Assembly (NCBI GenBank): GCA_018296165.2
Contig: JACKQL020000006.1
Span: 1,302,001-1,366,000 of the forward strand
DNA: 64,000 nt
Direction: 5' to 3'
From: Termitomyces sp. T153
Taxonomy: Eukaryota > Basidiomycota > Agaricomycetes > Agaricales > Lyophyllaceae
Position numbers and translations under genes: made by a program. Positions 21,703 to 32,710 of the stretch are shown here, piece after piece. The notes under the pieces are model-generated. The model did no database searches and had not been told where the DNA came from. It saw only the letters and a program-made list of their open reading frames with translations. The stretch's first letter is position 1. Each line of letters opens with the position of its first letter.

Positions 21703-23162
21703 TGTCACGACCCGTTCCCTGAAGCCCCATACATCGCCCAACAAACCCCCATCCCCCCAGAACCTCCTCCGATGCTCCATCAAACTCCCCCAGCACTCCA
21801 CACCTACTCTGGCTAACTCTGATGCATTCTTGGCTAACTCCGACAGCCTCCTGGCCAACTCCAACATCTTCCCCACAGCTGCTGGCGCTTCCCCTGGATC
21901 TCCTGAGCCCCTAGGACCACTCCTCTGCTGTGCCTGATCCCATTACATGTCATTGACTCAACACCCTGGTTTCTCCAACTTACCTTGGAGTATCATGATG
22001 ACCTCAGAACAGCCCATGTCAACAATTGATCCCATCAACATTCCCCCAATGCTTCATCGAACTTCCCCAGCACTCCGCGCCTACTCTGGCTAACTCCAAC
22101 ACATTCTTGGCTAACTCTGACACATTCTCAGCTAACTCTGACACATTCTCAGCTAACTCTGACAGCCCCCTAGCCAACTCCGATGACTTCCCTGCAGCCG
22201 CCAGCACTTCCCCTGGACTTCCTGAGCCCCTGGGACCACTCCCCTGCCATTCCTGACCCCATTACATGTCATCAACTTGACACCCTGGCTCCCCCAACTT
22301 ACCCTGGAGTATCATGTCAACCTTGGAACAGACCGCATCACAATTGATCCCATCAACATATCAACATGGCCTGCCCTCTGGTCATAACTGACACCCGTCG
22401 ACTCTGTCGAGCTCCACCAAGGCCCGCCACCACAGCCAATGTCCCCGGAGCTCTTCAGTAGTCAGTATATAAGACATAGAGTAGCTTCTTGTACTCTAGT
22501 CTTGAGATTACCTACTTACCTGCCTTACCTGATGTGTTTCTGATTGTTTCTTCTCGTGTTTTGTGTTCCGTGTCTTGTTTTCCTTACTCTCAGTCTCCTG
22601 GTCTTATCTCGTCTCTATTCCATTATCATTTCATTATTGTTCCATGTCTCTGCCTGAATCTATTCTCATTCTCATCTCATCTTTGTCTCATTTTGTCCAA
22701 CTCCATCTTGTCTTGTTTGATTCTGTCTATTGTGTTCCAGTCCTCTCGACCATAATGTCCTCACAAACTCCGCAGTTACGATTACAAACCTCCAACACTC
22801 TTTCACCAACTCCGGACCTTGCTACATGCTCGGCTCCAAACTCTATCAATTCCCATTGATCCCCCATCAGAACTCTGGCTCTGCTCCTGTCATTCACATA
22901 GCCTCCACCTCCTCTGCACCCACAATACTCACATATGGACTTATGCCTGAACCCTGCCAAGCCCATCCCCCTTCCCCACAACTCATCCTCTACTCCTCTG
23001 GACCTCCCCGGACTTGCTTGGATCAATTCCCACTAACTATCCTCACAAGTCCCCAGTGTTTGGAACACCTCTGAGTGCCCAGTTGTCAGTGTAGAGAATC
23101 ATGTCTGCCTAGTGAGGACTCGCCCAGTGTAGCTGAGCCCCTGTGGTCAGCGGAACCTGACA
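21703..23162 (+). repeat. Chimeric LTR shared by A1 copies 1 and 2
   Basis: It is 1460 bp, about 300 bp longer than the other A1 LTRs. The U3 start is present twice: 21703-22040 and again from about 22040, where CCCCCAATGCTTCATCGAAC re-enters the LTR near its beginning. The two halves differ from each other as two LTRs would. The second half carries five 21-bp units. Transcript start AGTCTTGAGATTA is at 22498-22510. Confidence 0.65.
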
Positions 23163-23194
23163 TAATCTCAAGACTCTACCTTATTCCATTCATG

Positions 23195-26100
23195 ATGTCC
23201 ACATGTGCTCTGCACACACATTTGCCAAACAATTCCGATGTCTATGGTCAACCCATGCCTAGAAACCCTTATGATTCATATGGCCCTGCCCAATTTGCCA
23301 AGGCACACTAAGTCGTGGATCTGACACCAAATGTCCCCTCTGCTCCAGTTACACTCATACAATGGCTCTCTCCATGGACACCCTCTCCAACCCATGCCCA
23401 ACCCTACACCACTCCTGCAAACCACCCCCCACTCTTCCCATACCTTCTCTGCCAGCTCTGCTTCCCCACAAAGACCGAACCCGGCATTACCAAGACTTCA
23501 CCCAGAACCCCAGCAACAATTTGGTCCATTGCTTGACACCTTCTCTGACACCGCACAACAGGTCATCCGACTTTTACCCACAACCCTCCCCAAGAAAGAC
23601 CACCCTCCAAGTTAGCTTGCCATTGATTGGAATCAAGCTCAATCCAGCAGCCCCACCCACAATAATGCAAGATTCCAAGACCAAGGCTATGCCCCAAATT
23701 ATAGAAACCACTTCCAGGATCAGTTAGGACCCCCTGGCTGACTTGGCCATCACTTCTGCCCAACAAATGAAAGGAGCCTGATGCCTCTGACCCAACCCCA
23801 ACAGCCCCAGAACAAGACCAAGGAATCCCCAAGCTTCTAGATGATCAAGGAAGGAAGGGATATGCACCTCTGCCCCAACCCTTGAAGCACAACCCCAAAA
23901 ATTAACAAGGAGAACCATGGCACCCTGACTCTTGATAAGGAACAACTCTGGAGTCCTGCCCACTACTTCGACACCCCCCCATTTGATCCAGAACCTCCAA
24001 CATTGAAGATCCTTAATGCTGACCCTTCCCACACACTGTCAGATGTGGACCCCACCATCAGACTACACCACCTCCCACAACAAGAACCCCCAGCATAGGA
24101 GCTGCCCTGCCAGAACAAACCATAGGAAAGATGGCCCTATATGAAGTAGTTCTCCGGAGTACTCTAAATTCACTGACCTGTTCATATAAGGGAGAGAGAA
24201 GCTCCACCATCATCCTAGAAATCATCAATCAACCTACTCAAACATCCTGATGACCCAAAGAGCATATGCTCTGACATCCTTGGAGGACTTCCCTGCCAGG
24301 ATTGATGACCCAAATAACCCTGTGCCAACTCAAAGCTGCCCCAATCCACCCCTCTGACCCACTCTGGACCCTAGCAACACAACTCCGGGGCCCCCACTTC
24401 AACTCTGACATCCAACCAAGGAGACCTATGATGCCAGCCCAACAACAAGGCCCCTGTAGCTCCTACCCCACAAGCATAAATCACCAACCACCAGCTCCAT
24501 ACAACCCTGCCCCTATGCCGGAAAATGTCTATCAAGCAGGGACCACACCAATGGAGTACCCAGAAACAAACCCCATGCGAAGTAATCTCTCTGGAGTACC
24601 TAAAGTTGCTGATGCCTTCCCCAAGAAGCGAGCAGTGCTTCTCCCCATTGCCACCCACCCCAAATCAACATCTAAAAACTGGCAAAGGACATCACATGCT
24701 GCAATCCCGCCCTTGGAGTCCCAGCCCCACCACCATTCCACTCCCCTCCCCCAACGCAAAACACTCTCCAAGAAGAGAAGAAACTCTGGAACCCTCGAAG
24801 TAGCTCCCCTCCAAAATTCACAACACCTCCAGTGAATCCAACCACACCTGATGGAGACCAACCCTGAAGCCAAGAATAATGAAGTGGCCCCACTGACTCT
24901 GCCCCAACCCTCAAGGGACCAATGATGCCCTCCACAGAAGTGACCAACCCCCACCCACATTTGCAACAGCCTCTGGACTTCTCCGGAGCACTAATGAAGA
25001 ATTGCCCTGACCCTGCTGTGACTCTCAGGGAGTCAAAACCAATGCTCCCCCATGACTGACTTCCCCACTGCCCTCCAACAATTGTGAATGACCATCTCCC
25101 CCCAATGCAGCAAATATTTCGCACAGAGAGACAATGGCCAGACTCACCCAAAACCTCAGAAGACAGCTAGACCAGCTCCCCCCATCCAAGCTTGGCTCCA
25201 GGAGCCACTGCCACTCCTACACAACAACTCCACTACTCAGTGGTAACATCCATCAAACATCTACTTGTTGTGCTGACGTGAACCTAGAGGAAAACCCCCA
25301 CTCCAGAGCTTCCCCTCTGATTCACAACACAACCCTGCCAACAAGTTAAGACCCAATCCCAACCCCCGCATCGACCCCAGACCCCTGGTACTTGTACTTG
25401 GAATGGTGGACTGACAAAATGTGCCTCCTTCCTCCACCCCGCACCACTTCCAAAGCCAACACAACCAACAAACCCCCCACCAAGCAACCCTCGTGTTGAC
25501 TCCAGGACTGCTAACTTTTTCCCCAACAAAAGAAACACCTACCCCCAGAAGGGACAACCCACGGGACAAGCCCCAAAGCATCTCCACTGGGGCAAGCCAT
25601 TCCCCAACCAACCCCCATGCTGCCCCTGCCCAAAGAAGCATCCACCAATACAACCCCAACAGCCCTCCAAACTCTAGGGAGTGTCAGAAATACGTAAGAC
25701 CCCTCTGTCCATCTCTGGACTTACCCTTGGCCAGGAAAGTAATGTCACGTAGATGACCTAGAACCCACAAACCTCGACTCCAGACCAGAAGGAACTTGTT
25801 GGAACTGATCATCCCAAACCCTGCCCCCTCATCATCGACACTCTGGAGCACACCAAAGCACCACCTGAGCATGCCCACCTATAGACACAATACTCCAGAG
25901 CATGACTTCAACCAGAACCAACACTCTGGAGTGCAGCAAAGCCCAATCCTGAGTGCCCTTCACCAAATACAATACTCTGGAGCTCAACAAAACCCCACCA
26001 TGCACAACCCCACCCAAACATAAACCTCCGGGCACCCCCAACCAAGGAAATGCAAAGAGGTCCACTCTCTTGAACCAGCACAATGCACATCTCTGCCACA

Positions 26101-26270
26101 GACTGAAGAAAACCCCTACACCCTGGGTCCAAGGCCCCAAGAATCAAACCCAGCAACACTGTCCAAAAACACCATAAAACTCTGCAGGAAGACTCCCAAC
26201 ACCCCCACCAAGCCTTAGGAACTCTTCCTATGGCACTCCGCCCCATCCCAACAACCCTGGGACTAGCCAA
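23195..26270 (+). pseudogene. Gag-like, Pro-rich region of A1 copy 2
   Basis: It starts MSTCALHTHLPNNSDVYGQP and continues NPYDSYGPAQFAKAH before a stop, very close to copy 1. The remaining Pro-rich sequence runs parallel to 16780-19640 with small indels. It has the same lack of protease, RT and integrase motifs, so the absence of pol predates the divergence of the two copies. Confidence 0.4.
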
Positions 26271-26496
26271 CACAGATGGCATTAGTGGGCTTAACCCCCG
26301 CCTCTGGATCCACTAGGGATACAACTCCCACCAGCACCCCTGCATGTTTCACTTACCTCACCCTCACACAAATTAAAGTCTCACTTCACACACCCAGAAA
26401 CAACAAAGAAGCATTGGAAAGTACAAAACTATACAATACAAGGCGGAATAGGGCAATGAACTCAAAGACAACAAGAAGCAGGGCCTGACTGCCCCC

Positions 26497-27385
26497 TCAC
26501 TCTTTCCCCAGAACCCCCACCATCCCTACCCCCAAGTCAATCTCCATCTGGGCCCGCACCACCACCAAGACCTCTGCCAACCCCAGCAAAGCCTCCCCCA
26601 CATCCACCACCACTTCCCACCATGACCCTGGGGCCACCACATTCTGCCACCAATGCCCCACCAGCAACCTCCCCACCCTTGCCATCCTCTGCTGCAACTC
26701 TGGAGGCTGACCCATGGACATCTGTGCCAACCCATCTTGGATTGATGCAAACACTGCAGAGGCACTGTCCAAGAGAACCTGGTGCTCCTGCACTCAGCCT
26801 GACCTCAAAAACAACCCATTTTAGTAACAGACGGAGAATTGGGAAAGACACTTACGAAGGATCCCTGTGTGCCCTGAAGCGGCCTCATTGGCTAGCCAAT
26901 CCTCCCTCTGCCTCGCTGCCTCCAACTCCGCCCACAGTGAACCACCCTCCAGTGCCATTCCCTGCTCCTCTGCCTTCTCCATGGGCTGCACCTCCCACTG
27001 CATCAGATGCTCCCACAAGCCCTGTACCTCTGGTGCTCACTCCATTGCCACTTGCACCAAGGTGTTCCATGCCCGCTCCAATGCCTCCTTCTCTGCCCGT
27101 GCTGCATCTCAATTCTCCCTCACCCATCAAAGCTCCCCCTCCTGTGCCATCAATGCCGCCATTAGAACCTCCACCTGCTTGCAAAGGAAGACCTCTGTGA
27201 TTGAAGGCAGGGGCTCCAGAGAACTTGATGCCCATTCCAAGGGTGTGCCCAGGGTAGGAGAGTAAATGTGAGACCCCGGAGGCCCTGCCATTGGCTTGTG
27301 CCCCTGTGGCCTCTTGCTGGGTCCTGCCCCCGATGGCAAGGAAGCTCTCCACTTCCCATGGTCCACAGCCAAGGATGGCCCCTCC
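26497..27385 (-). pseudogene. Antisense accessory gene, A1 copy 2, 3' part
   Basis: The minus-strand frame reads GKWRASLPSGAGPSKRPQGH, HIYSPTLG, then ITEVFLCKQVEVLMAALMAQ with TGA stops, and WLANEAASGHTGIL. Exon 4 (from about 26790) ends at 26497 as in copy 1. Its upstream part lies at 35608-36325, beyond the inserted element A2; CCTCC at 27381-27385 is the left target-site copy. Confidence 0.6.
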
Positions 27386-27753
27386 TGTCACGACCCGCTC
27401 CCTAGACACTGCTCCCAACCCCTCCCGATTTGCCATCTAACTCCCCTGAACCCTGCCCACACTGGATAACTCTGACGCTTCTCCGGCAAACCCCAACAGC
27501 AACTCCCTCTCTGTAGCCATCAACACTCCCCCTGAAACCTTCCCCCACCGTTCCTGGCCACATCATATGTCCCCGACCCCCTACTCTAGTTTACCCGACC
27601 CGTTGCAGAGTATCACGACATCCCCGGAGCAGCCGTGCCCCCAACTGATTCCATCAGAATACTGCCGCAGCCCGATCTTGGATTGTACCCGACACCTGTC
27701 AACTCCGCACAGCTCCGTCGACCCCCACCACCATATCCGCTGCCCTCCGGACA
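27386..27753 (+). repeat. Truncated 5' LTR of A2
   Basis: It starts TGTCACGACCC and follows the 3' LTR to CCGCCCTCCG, then jumps to the last bases GACA before the primer site. About 610 bp are missing, including the TATA box, transcript start and U5. The 3' LTR (34615-35607) has these, so the loss happened after integration or in the last reverse transcription. Confidence 0.75.
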
Positions 27754-27766
27754 TAATATCAAGACT
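27754..27766 (+). promoter_or_regulatory. Self-primer-binding site of A2
   Basis: TAATATCAAGACT pairs at all 13 positions with AGTCTTGATATTA at 35043-35055 of the 3' LTR. Compared with A1, the fifth base of the site has changed from C to A and the LTR partner has changed in step from G to T. Confidence 0.75.
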
Positions 27767-27785
27767 CCCCCTTACCCCGTTCTTG

Positions 27786-29605
27786 ATGTCTGCGTTTAAC
27801 CCCACGTACAACCCCGTCGGTTACCCAACCGACACCTATGGCCGGCCCCTACTGGAAAATTCCTACACCCCATTCTACCCGGGTCCCTTCGCGGACCAAT
27901 ACGTGCCCCGTCACTGGACCCCTGACCCCAACCAGGCATTCTACACCCCCTCCATCAGCCAGGGAATACCCCCGGGCTGGTGCTGCCCTCCTGCATTCCA
28001 CGCCGATGGCAACAACTCCCGTATCAACCCCGGAGGATACTCCGCAGCACCCCCCAACCCCGCCTACCTCCCCCCCGCCCATTACTATGCGTACCCAATC
28101 CCCGCTGCAGCCCCAGTCCCTCCGGAGGCCACAGATAACTATTCCCCCCCCCCGCCCACTGTTTGCCGCTCAAACCCCTCCTTCTCCTAGGCAGCAAAGG
28201 GTCGAAGCCTATGCCCAGCAACGCGACGAAGTCCTCCACTTCCTCCGCCTGTCCCCCGCAGAATTTGCAAGGCGTACCCGCACCCTCCTCACCAACCTAG
28301 GCTACCCTGATGCCTCCGCAACTCCGGAGGTCTGGGCGGATCAACTCCTCGACTTCCACAAATGCTACCTGCAAGGGAACCTCCCGGAGAATACGCAAGG
28401 CACCCTGGGCATTGATGACAACTTACGGGATGAGCTCCGCGCCTTGGTTGAAGAAATCCACACTAGCCTGAACCCCCGCCCCTTCAAAGACCCTCTGGAT
28501 CCCACCCACTCCTTCCATGTGCAATGCGAGGAACCCGTCGGGACACAAAATGAAGCCCCATCTTCTGTTCCCTGTCAGCAGGAAGAACTCAACGCGGCCT
28601 CCAGCATCTTGAGGAACCTCAACCCCATGGGGGGGTTGTTTGACCAACCCACTGCCCACACCTTGGCTCTCTCCACCCAGCCCCAGGCCAGCTCCATGCC
28701 CAGCGCCTTCCGAACCTGGGACCAACCTGCCGCCCCCAAACTCTGTTCCCAACAACTGCCCCTACATGTTGACAATGACAACAGGACCCTCTCCTATATC
28801 GATGAGCTGGGCAACCCCGCTGACGAACATGCCCCGCACAACGGGCCTCAACGAGACCAACCCCCCCACTTTGATCTCCACGCCCCTTGTAGCAATGCCC
28901 CTCCGCCCTGTCCCAACGCCCCAGTTCCCCCGCGACAGCCCATGGGCCCTGGGGTGCCCTGACCCCCTTTTTCCGCCAACCCCTCTCACCCCCCACCCGC
29001 CCCGATGCCTAATCCCCCCACCGATGCCAACTATTTCGGACCCCCGAACCCCAGAGGACCCCCTCCCCCTCGATGGGCCCCAGGACCTGCTCCAGGTAGC
29101 ATGGGTCAAAACCCCGGTGGAGGACCACCCAATGGCGGACCCCCAGGAGGATGGGGCCCGGCGATGGACAACTTTCCCCCCCAGCGTGGAAACGGAAATC
29201 ACTACTACTACTACTACTACAATGCTGGACCCCCACCTCGAACTCAAAATTCACAGGACGATACCCGCGACACACTGGCCTGGGAGGGTCAGCTCGACAT
29301 CCAGAAGCCTGAACCCTTCACCGGCCGTGACCCTTGGAAGTAGCAAATCTTCCTGACCCAGTGTTTAACTATGTTCCAAGCTAAGCCCATCACTTTTCAG
29401 CTTGAGAGCTCACAAGTAGCCTTCGCCGCATCATACTTATAGGGCATCGCCTTCGACCACTACACCGCGCTACTCTGGTTCGACCCAAACAATCCTGTAC
29501 TCTCCAATTGGCTCGCTTTCACCCAAGAGTTCTCAAGTAAGTTTGGCATCTTTGACACCGTAGCAGAGGCGGAGGAAAATCTCTTCAACCTCCAACAAGG
29601 AACTC
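27786..29605 (+). pseudogene. A2 Gag
   Basis: The ATG at 27786 lies 20 bases past the primer site and opens MSAFNPTYNPVGYPTDTYGR. The frame must shift by one in the C-run near 28145. It then continues through PSPRQQRVEAYAQQRDEVLH, TPEVWADQLLDFHKCYLQGN, LRALVEEIHTSLNP, a Pro-rich stretch, NHYYYYYYNAG, and the capsid block EPFTGRDPWK-stop-QIFLTQC...LESSQVAFAASYL. Stops: TGA at 28960 and TAG at 29341. The frame ends at a deletion junction about 29605, so no CCHC zinc knuckle is present. Gag assembles the particle in these elements. Confidence 0.75.
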
Positions 29606-29620
29606 CCTCCGCACTGCTCC

Positions 29621-30646
29621 TACGACCACCAGATCGACCTCGAAGAAGGTACCTCACCCCTGTTTGGCAAGATCTACAACATGTCCGAAATTGAGCTCCG
29701 GGCCCTGAAGGAATACCTTGACGACATGCTTGGCAAAGGTTTCATACGTCCCTCGATCTCCGCAGCTGGCGCCCCAGTTCTGTTTGCCAAGAAAAAAGAC
29801 GAATCCCTCTGACTCTGTGTGGACTATCGGGGACTCAACAAGGTCACCAAAAAGAACCGGTACCCCCTCCCCTTAATTGGAGACCTTGTTGATTGCCTTT
29901 GCAGTGCCAAGATTTACACAGAAATCGACCTTCGTTCCGGCTACAACAACATCTGGATTGCCCCGGGACATGAATGGAAGACCGCCTTTCGCACCTGCTA
30001 CGGCCTCTTTGAGTATCTCGTAATGCCCTTCAGAATGACTAACTCCCCCGCCACCTTCCAGTACTTCATGAATGACATCTTCCACAACATGAACAACGTC
30101 TTTGTCATCATATATTTGGACAATATCCTGATCTACTCGAATTTGCTGGCGGAGCATTCGGAGCATGTCCGCTGTGTCCTGGAACGACTCCGAGAGTATC
30201 ACCTTCACACTAAACCCGAAAAGTGCTCATTCCACACAGCGGAAGTCAAATATCTCGGGGTCATCGTCACCCCCGACAGTGTGCGCATGGACCCCACCAA
30301 GGTCGACGCAATACTCAACTGGCCCTCCCCGCGGAACGTCAAGGAGGTACAGTCATTCTTGGGGTTTGCTAACTTCTATTGCTGCTTCATCGACAACTAC
30401 TCCGGGATCACCAAACCCCTCAACCGACTCACATGGAAGGACACCCCTTGGGACTGGGACAGCAAGTGCCAGAGCGTATTCCTCCTCCTGAAGAAGGCCT
30501 TCACCTCCGCTCTGGTCCTCCGCCATTTCGACCCCTCCCTACCGATCGTGCTCGAATGTGACACCTCTGACTATGCTATTGCTGGGATACTCTCCCAGTT
30601 GAACTCGGGGGGCAAGGATCTCTGCCCTGTTACCTTCTACACCTGA
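29621..30646 (+). pseudogene. A2 pol: reverse transcriptase domain
   Basis: It opens at [20 protein letters not shown], straight after the capsid segment, so the protease is deleted. Recognisable RT blocks are [79 protein letters not shown] and KYLGVIVTPD, then the thumb/connection SFLGFANFY. The catalytic YLDD is YLDN, consistent with CpG to CpA decay (GACGAT to GACAAT). TGA stops at 29810 and 30644 fall where Arg is expected. The frame is otherwise continuous with RNase H and integrase. Confidence 0.85.
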
Positions 30647-30973
30647 TCAATGATCCCAGCGGAACTCAACTACGACGTTTACAACAAGGAACTCCTCGCA
30701 ATCGTCAAAGCCTTTCGTCAGTGGCGGGCCTACCTCGAGGGGTCCCCGCACCGCATCCAAGTCTACTCCGATCACAACAACCTGCAATATTTCATGACCA
30801 CAAAACAGCTCAGCCGCCGCCAGGCTCGATGGTCCAAAACCCTTTCGGAGTACAATTTTACTATTCACTACTGCCCTGGGCGACTCGGTGCAAAGCCCGA
30901 CGCCCTCACTTGGAGACCCGATGTGTATCCGAAGAAATCATTCGAAACCAAACAAAATGCATTCAACCATTGA
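30647..30973 (+). pseudogene. A2 pol: RNase H domain
   Basis: In the same frame as RT. It reads [20 protein letters not shown], then [13 protein letters not shown] and [19 protein letters not shown], and finally [11 protein letters not shown], the conserved RNase H layout of Ty3/gypsy elements (E, D and the final D visible; Arg expected in LSRR is LTWR). A TGA at 30971 ends the open frame and is a likely decayed CGA. Confidence 0.8.
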
Positions 30974-32482
30974 GTGGTAATCCCACCCAAACATCTACAT
31001 GCTGTGCTGATTTTAAATGAAGAAGGAATCCTCCAGCAAATCAGGAATTCACCCCCAGACCCCTTCTTCAACCAGCACGACCCCCGCAACAACCCTGACG
31101 AGTCAAGCGTAGACAACCCCTTTTTGCTATCTCCGGACCACCACCTCCTGCTCCGGAGTGGACGAATCTACACCCCGGACCACAAGTCCATTCGCCTTGA
31201 CATACTCCAGCAGCACCACGATCACAAACTCCGGGGGCACCCAGAAATTTGTAAGACCCTTCAACTCATCTCCCGGACTTATTTTTGGCCAGCAATGAAG
31301 AAGGACGTCACGCAATACATAAGAGCCTGCAAACCCTGCCTATGGGCCAAAGTACCCCACCATCGCCCCCACGGATTACTGAAACCCCTCCCCGTCGGTT
31401 GCCGCCCCTGGTCCTCAATATCAATGGATCATATCGTCAAACTCCCCGACTCCGAAAGTTTCGACGCAATCCTCATTGTTGTCTGCTGCCTTACTAAACA
31501 AGCCCTCTTTATTCCCTGCCACACCACTGACACCGCCCCAGATTTCGCCAAACTATTTCTCAAACACGTATTCTCCAAACACAGACTTCCCGACAACATC
31601 ATCTCCGACCGCGGACCCCTATTTGTATCTCATTTTTGGCAATCGCTGTGCAAGGCGCTCGAGATCAAAACCAGCCTCTCTACTGCCTACCACCCGGAAA
31701 CCAATGGACAAACTGAGCGCATAAACCAGATGTTAGAACAGTATCTTTGCCTCTATGTTAACTATTTACAGAACGACTGGCGTGCGGAGCTTCCCCTCAC
31801 CGAATTCACCTACAACAACACGCCTCACTCCGCCACCGGAGTTTCCCCCTTTTATGCCAACAAGGGCTACAATCCTCAACTCACGCTATCCCTCAAAGAT
31901 ATCCCTTCCCACGTTGCCCACAAAGTCGCTGAGGACCTCCGATCCCTTCACCAATTCCTCCGGGACAAGATCGACACCACCAACCAAGCCTACTCCAAGC
32001 ATGCCGATGCCCGCCGCAAGCCAACCCCCAACTGGCCCCCCGGCACCCTGGTCTGGCTCGACCGACAAAATCTTAAGACCCGGAGGCCTTCCATCAAACT
32101 CGACCACAAATGCCTTGGCCCATTCAAGATCCTCCGGAAGGTCTCCACCCACGCTTACAAGCTCGACCTGCCTCTGGGCCTGAAGGGCCTCCACCCTGTG
32201 TTCCATGTTCGACTCCTTGAAAGGCACGCTCCAGACCCCTTCCCCGGCCAACGCTCCAGCCGACTGCCCCCCGTCGAAGTCGAGGACGAGTATCACTACA
32301 AGGTCAACGAGATCCTCGACTCCCAGATAGTTCGCGGCTGACTCCAGTACTTGGTCTGCTGGAAAGGCTACAGACCTGAGGATGACACATGGGAACCCCG
32401 AAAGAACCTCGACAGAGCCCCTGACAAACTCCGGGACTTCCACTGACGAAATCCCGCCAAGCCCCGGAACCCCCGGGACTGA
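30974..32482 (+). pseudogene. A2 pol: integrase with C-terminal chromodomain
   Basis: The zinc-binding HHCC appears as HDHKLRGH and CKPC. The catalytic core has MDHIV, SDRGPLF and [12 protein letters not shown], with exactly 35 residues between the second Asp and Glu. A GPFKILRK...YKLDLP segment and [12 protein letters not shown] follow. The chromodomain begins [14 protein letters not shown] and, past a TGA at 32339 (CGA expected), continues [20 protein letters not shown] second TGA at 32444 also stands for Arg; the original end is probably 32480-32482. Chromodomains steer integration to marked chromatin. Confidence 0.85.
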
Positions 32483-32710
32483 CCCAACACAGATGGCAAT
32501 AGTGGGCATAACCCCTGCCTCTGGGTTCACCAGGGATTCAACTCCCACCAGTACTCTCCTATGTGTTTTCACTTACTCCTCTCCTCACTCTATCTGAAAC
32601 TTCCCACACTCAGCAGAAGGACCAGAAACTGTATAGAAACAAGCAGTGTACATATATATATCAAACAAGAAGGGGCAGAGAACAAGTCAACGACGGGGTC
32701 CGAGTTCCCC
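32483..32710 (+). other. Spacer between pol and the antisense gene
   Basis: The segment contains GATTCAACTCCCACCAG and a TATATATATC run near 32651, shared in outline with A1 (19680-19890) and A4 (62870-63070). It is the joint 3' end region of two convergent genes. No coding potential is seen. Confidence 0.4.

Larger units (their letters stand above)
15473..23162 (+). mobile_element. Family A element A1 copy 1 (LTR, internal, LTR shared with copy 2)
   Basis: 5' LTR 15473-16633, internal region 16634-21702 and LTR 21703-23162, all on the plus strand. The internal part is about 5.1 kb against about 6.9 kb in A2, and no protease, reverse transcriptase or integrase can be found in it. It keeps the primer-binding site, a Gag-like start, the antisense gene and the polypurine tract, so it looks non-autonomous. 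The left flank (AAGTG) does not match the bases after the array's right end (CTTGG). Confidence 0.65.

Noticed and set aside
28141..28160. Programmed frameshift in A2 gag at a C-run
   Set aside because: A homopolymer run is more simply an indel; A2 carries other disabling changes and no downstream structure was evident.
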